From Desulfobacterales bacterium (GTDB taxonomy: Bacteria > Desulfobacterota > Desulfobacteria > Desulfobacterales > JAAELO01): 35,597 bases of DNA. The notes beneath the pieces were generated by a model. The model saw nothing but the letters and a program-made list of their open reading frames with translations. It had not been told where the DNA came from and made no database searches. Each line of letters opens with the position of its first letter. Positions within the stretch are counted from its first letter, which is position 1. A program made the position numbers and the translations under genes. Below, one piece after another: positions 33,509 to 35,597 of the stretch. Location of the stretch: NCBI GenBank assembly GCA_024226555.1, contig JAAELO010000594.1, positions 1-35,597 of the forward strand. Reading direction: 5' to 3'.

Positions 33509-35227
33509 CTAATCTTCAGGATTCTTTTTATCAAGAACTGCTCTTATTTGCTCTGATAATTCAGAGTGGGAAAGTGGTTTCATAACAAATGCACTGATGC
33601 CTATCTTAGAACTTTGTTCCTTTGACATTATCTTACTAAAACCAGTACAAAGAATAATTGGAATATCATTTTTTAATTTAATTAGTTCAGTAGCTAAGAT
33701 ATCACCATTCATATGAGGCATGCTCATATCTGTAATGACAAGGTCAAAGGCTGAGGGGTCTGAGTGAAAAAGAGTAAGTGCTTCTATACTACTTGTATAA
33801 ACTGTTGCTTTATAACCTAATAGTTCCACAAGTTCTCCGCAAAGTTTTGCTAAAGCTGGTTCATCATCCACTATCAGAATTCGCTCACTACCGTGATTTA
33901 CCTTTCTGGCACCTTTCTCTTCTATGAAAGTTTTATTATCTGTTACTGGTAGATATACATAAAAAGTTGTTCCATCACCCAAAGTACTTTCTGCATTTAT
34001 AAAACCTCCACAGCTTTTTACAATTCCCTGTACAACTGCAAGACCAAGACCGGTTCCTTTGCCAAACTCCTTGGTGGTAAAGTATGGGTCAAAAATTTTC
34101 TTTAGATTTTCCTCTTCAATTCCCTCACCACTGTCTGAGATTTTTGTTACAAGATATTCTCCCTTATTCATCCCATCCATTTGATCTTCAGGAATTATCA
34201 GGTTAAAAAGCTCAACTTCAAGAGTTCCACCTGTATCACCCATTGATTGGTAGGCATTTGTACATATATTCATAAAAATCTGATGGATTTTCGTAGGATC
34301 ACCCATAACAATGGAAGGATTATTAAGATTTAAATTGAATTCAATAGATCTTGGGATTGTTGTTCTTAGTAGCCTTAAAACTTCCTTAGCAATTGTGCTT
34401 ACCTGAACGGGAATGAATTCATCTTCAGATTGCATTGCATAGGTCATTATCTGCTTTACCAGAAGTTTTGCTCTTAAGCAGGCTTTATATATCTCCTTAA
34501 GCTCTCTTTCAAGAATTGAATCTTTATCAACATCCACTATTGCAAGTTCTGTATACCCCATAACAAGAGCAAGAATATTGTTAAAGTCATGGGCTATTCC
34601 ACTTGCAAGTGTCCCAATAGATTCCATCCTGAGAGATTCCTGTAATTTACTCTCCAGGATCTTTTTCTCTACTCTTGTTGTAATATTGTGTATAAATGCG
34701 ACATTGAACCAGATATCAGAAATTTTAACTGAAGATATAGAAAGTTCCACAGGAATTCTACCATCCTTCCTGATTGCAACAAGCTCATGCTTTTCTTTAA
34801 CCTTCGTCCCCCTTAATGATTTAATATAATCCGGTAAATTGTTATTAAATATTCTCTCATATTCATATTCAGCGAAAAGTTCATGAAATTCTAACTTCTG
34901 GCTATCCTCATTATCATAATTAAAAATATCACGGGCCTCTTGATTCCAGTAGTTTATTTCACCTTTACTACCTATAAGAAGTATGCCATCCAGTGATGAT
35001 TTCGCAAAGGATTTAAAAACCTCTGCATTTTTCAAAAAAGCAGGTTCTTCTCTCTCTTTTGATTTTTGCTCATTTTTTTCGATTAATCTATTTAGGCTTT
35101 TTGCAAGGTCTTTTATTTCATTATCTTTTAAACCCTTTAAGCTTATAGGTTCAGGATTAGATCCACCTATGAATGAATTTAAAGTTTGAGTTATAGAATT
35201 AATTTTTTTTCGTTCGGCTTCATTCAT
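33509..35227 (-). CDS. PAS-containing hybrid sensor histidine kinase with receiver domain
   Basis: Signal-transduction kinase of 572 residues: an N-terminal coiled segment (1-65), a PAS domain (~70-185, SLDGILLIGSKGEINYWNQEA ... IHNITTR), a His-kinase dimerisation helix with phospho-acceptor His213 in GIAHDFNNILA, a catalytic ATP domain (N-box FMNICTNAYQSM, ~318-329; G1 DSGEGI 365-370; G2 GTGLGL 391-396) and a C-terminal receiver (acid pair DD 454-455, phospho-acceptor Asp500 in VITDMSMP, Lys550). No transmembrane helix, so it senses something inside the cell. AGGAAA lies 6 bases before the ATG. Its gene heads the LRR/TPR array on the same strand. No output domain or partner regulator is next to it. 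Confidence 0.92.
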   Translation of the reverse strand: MNEAERKKINSITQTLNSFIGGSNPEPISLKGLKDNEIKDLAKSLNRLIEKNEQKSKEREEPAFLKNAEVFKSFAKSSLDGILLIGSKGEINYWNQEARDIFNYDNEDSQKLEFHELFAEYEYERIFNNNLPDYIKSLRGTKVKEKHELVAIRKDGRIPVELSISSVKISDIWFNVAFIHNITTRVEKKILESKLQESLRMESIGTLASGIAHDFNNILALVMGYTELAIVDVDKDSILERELKEIYKACLRAKLLVKQIMTYAMQSEDEFIPVQVSTIAKEVLRLLRTTIPRSIEFNLNLNNPSIVMGDPTKIHQIFMNICTNAYQSMGDTGGTLEVELFNLIIPEDQMDGMNKGEYLVTKISDSGEGIEEENLKKIFDPYFTTKEFGKGTGLGLAVVQGIVKSCGGFINAESTLGDGTTFYVYLPVTDNKTFIEEKGARKVNHGSERILIVDDEPALAKLCGELVELLGYKATVYTSSIEALTLFHSDPSAFDLVITDMSMPHMNGDILATELIKLKNDIPIILCTGFSKIMSKEQSSKIGISAFVMKPLSHSELSEQIRAVLDKKNPED

Positions 35228-35416
35228 AAATTTTCCTGAATATCCACAGATTTTTCACAGATTTTTATTTTTTATTTTTTTTATTGAAAAGAATGATAAG
35301 TCCTAATAATTTTTGCAATAGTAAAATCTGAGGCGAAATATATAAATTATATGACTTTTCTAATTGTAATACAATTAGTTTATTCGTTGCAATAAAATAT
35401 CTGTTTTTAGAGATTA

Positions 35417-35544
35417 GGTAACCTCTAATAATTGCTTTTTGATCGAACTACTTCGTTCTTCAAAAAAAACTGTTTAAAAAATCGACTCATTATTTTTTGT
35501 TATGCCTTGTTTTTCATCAAAAATTCTAATTATTAGAGGTTCCC
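35417..35544 (+). repeat. Full-length copy of the inverted-repeat element
   Basis: Runs from GGTAACCTCTAATAATTGCT to AATTCTAATTATTAGAGGTT plus CCC with the core ACTGTTTAAAAAATCGACTC. 128 bases, same orientation as 28801-28929. The remaining sequence 35228-35416 is AT-rich with the kinase promoter expected near its start; no gene was seen. Confidence 0.85.
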
Positions 35545-35597
35545 TAAAGCTTTTATAATCTGAATTTCAATACGCAAATAAAACCATTACGAAAATA
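35545..35597. repeat. Start of the second repeat module, cut by the window edge
   Basis: AAGCTTTTATAATCTGAATT and the following AATACGCAAATAAAACCATT match, with a few changes, the module found inside the element copy at 15034-15204. It is directly joined to the full element at 35417-35544. Confidence 0.6.

Noticed and set aside
1-35597. tRNA, rRNA, phage or integrase attachment sites
   Set aside because: I saw no cloverleaf with a T-loop GTTCRANNC and stem pattern, no rRNA core sequence and no integrase or transposase gene.

Overview
The window reads as a piece of an AT-rich, anaerobic bacterial chromosome, most likely from the Desulfobacterota (deltaproteobacterial sulfate-reducer type). 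The main clue is the first operon. It encodes a heterodisulfide-reductase-like electron-transfer complex with two in-frame UGA codons best read as selenocysteine, a giant HdrL-type flavoprotein, MvhD, and the MetV/MetF methylenetetrahydrofolate reductase pair. This set is known from acetogens and from sulfate reducers that use the Wood-Ljungdahl pathway. The lineage is an inference from gene content; no rRNA or tRNA gene was seen.

Layout. (1) 376-8329, + strand: HdrD-like selenoprotein, HdrL, MvhD selenoprotein, metV, metF, closed by a strong terminator at 8343-8367. Together they could form a cytosolic flavin-based bifurcating or confurcating methylene-THF reductase. (2) 8400-14850: mixed cargo, with a LysE-type exporter behind a structured leader, a secreted CocE/S15 hydrolase, two divergent spermidine-synthase-fold proteins among repeat copies, and a solute-binding protein. 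(3) 15331-17771, - strand: three secreted or lipid-anchored surface proteins (DUF4402, DUF1566, PKD+DUF1566). (4) 18254-25223: housekeeping and regulatory genes, namely a hotdog thioesterase, an RhlE-type RNA helicase, a PilZ-like protein, a metallo-beta-lactamase-fold lipoprotein paired with a DMT transporter, and a LysR regulator divergent from a 59-residue membrane protein found here by hand. (5) 25210-35227, - strand: a hybrid histidine kinase followed by six co-directional genes made of leucine-rich repeats (LRR) and tetratricopeptide repeats (TPR). The modules occur alone (TPR only, LRR only) and fused (LRR-TPR twice), and all TPR members share a C-terminal block with the signature WYFGHxRxWL.

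A roughly 130-bp non-autonomous element with GGGAACCTCTAATAATT terminal inverted repeats is scattered through the window in about ten full, partial or decayed copies. One copy (28801-28929) has inserted into a TPR gene. Removing it with one 4-bp duplication restores a 197-codon frame that ends in the shared C-terminal block. Both ends of the window lie in copies of the element family.

The least explained system is the LRR/TPR array: recently duplicated, mosaic between paralogues, modular and placed next to a sensor kinase. Its function is not evident from sequence. The double selenoprotein Hdr-Met operon is the best-supported biochemical unit.
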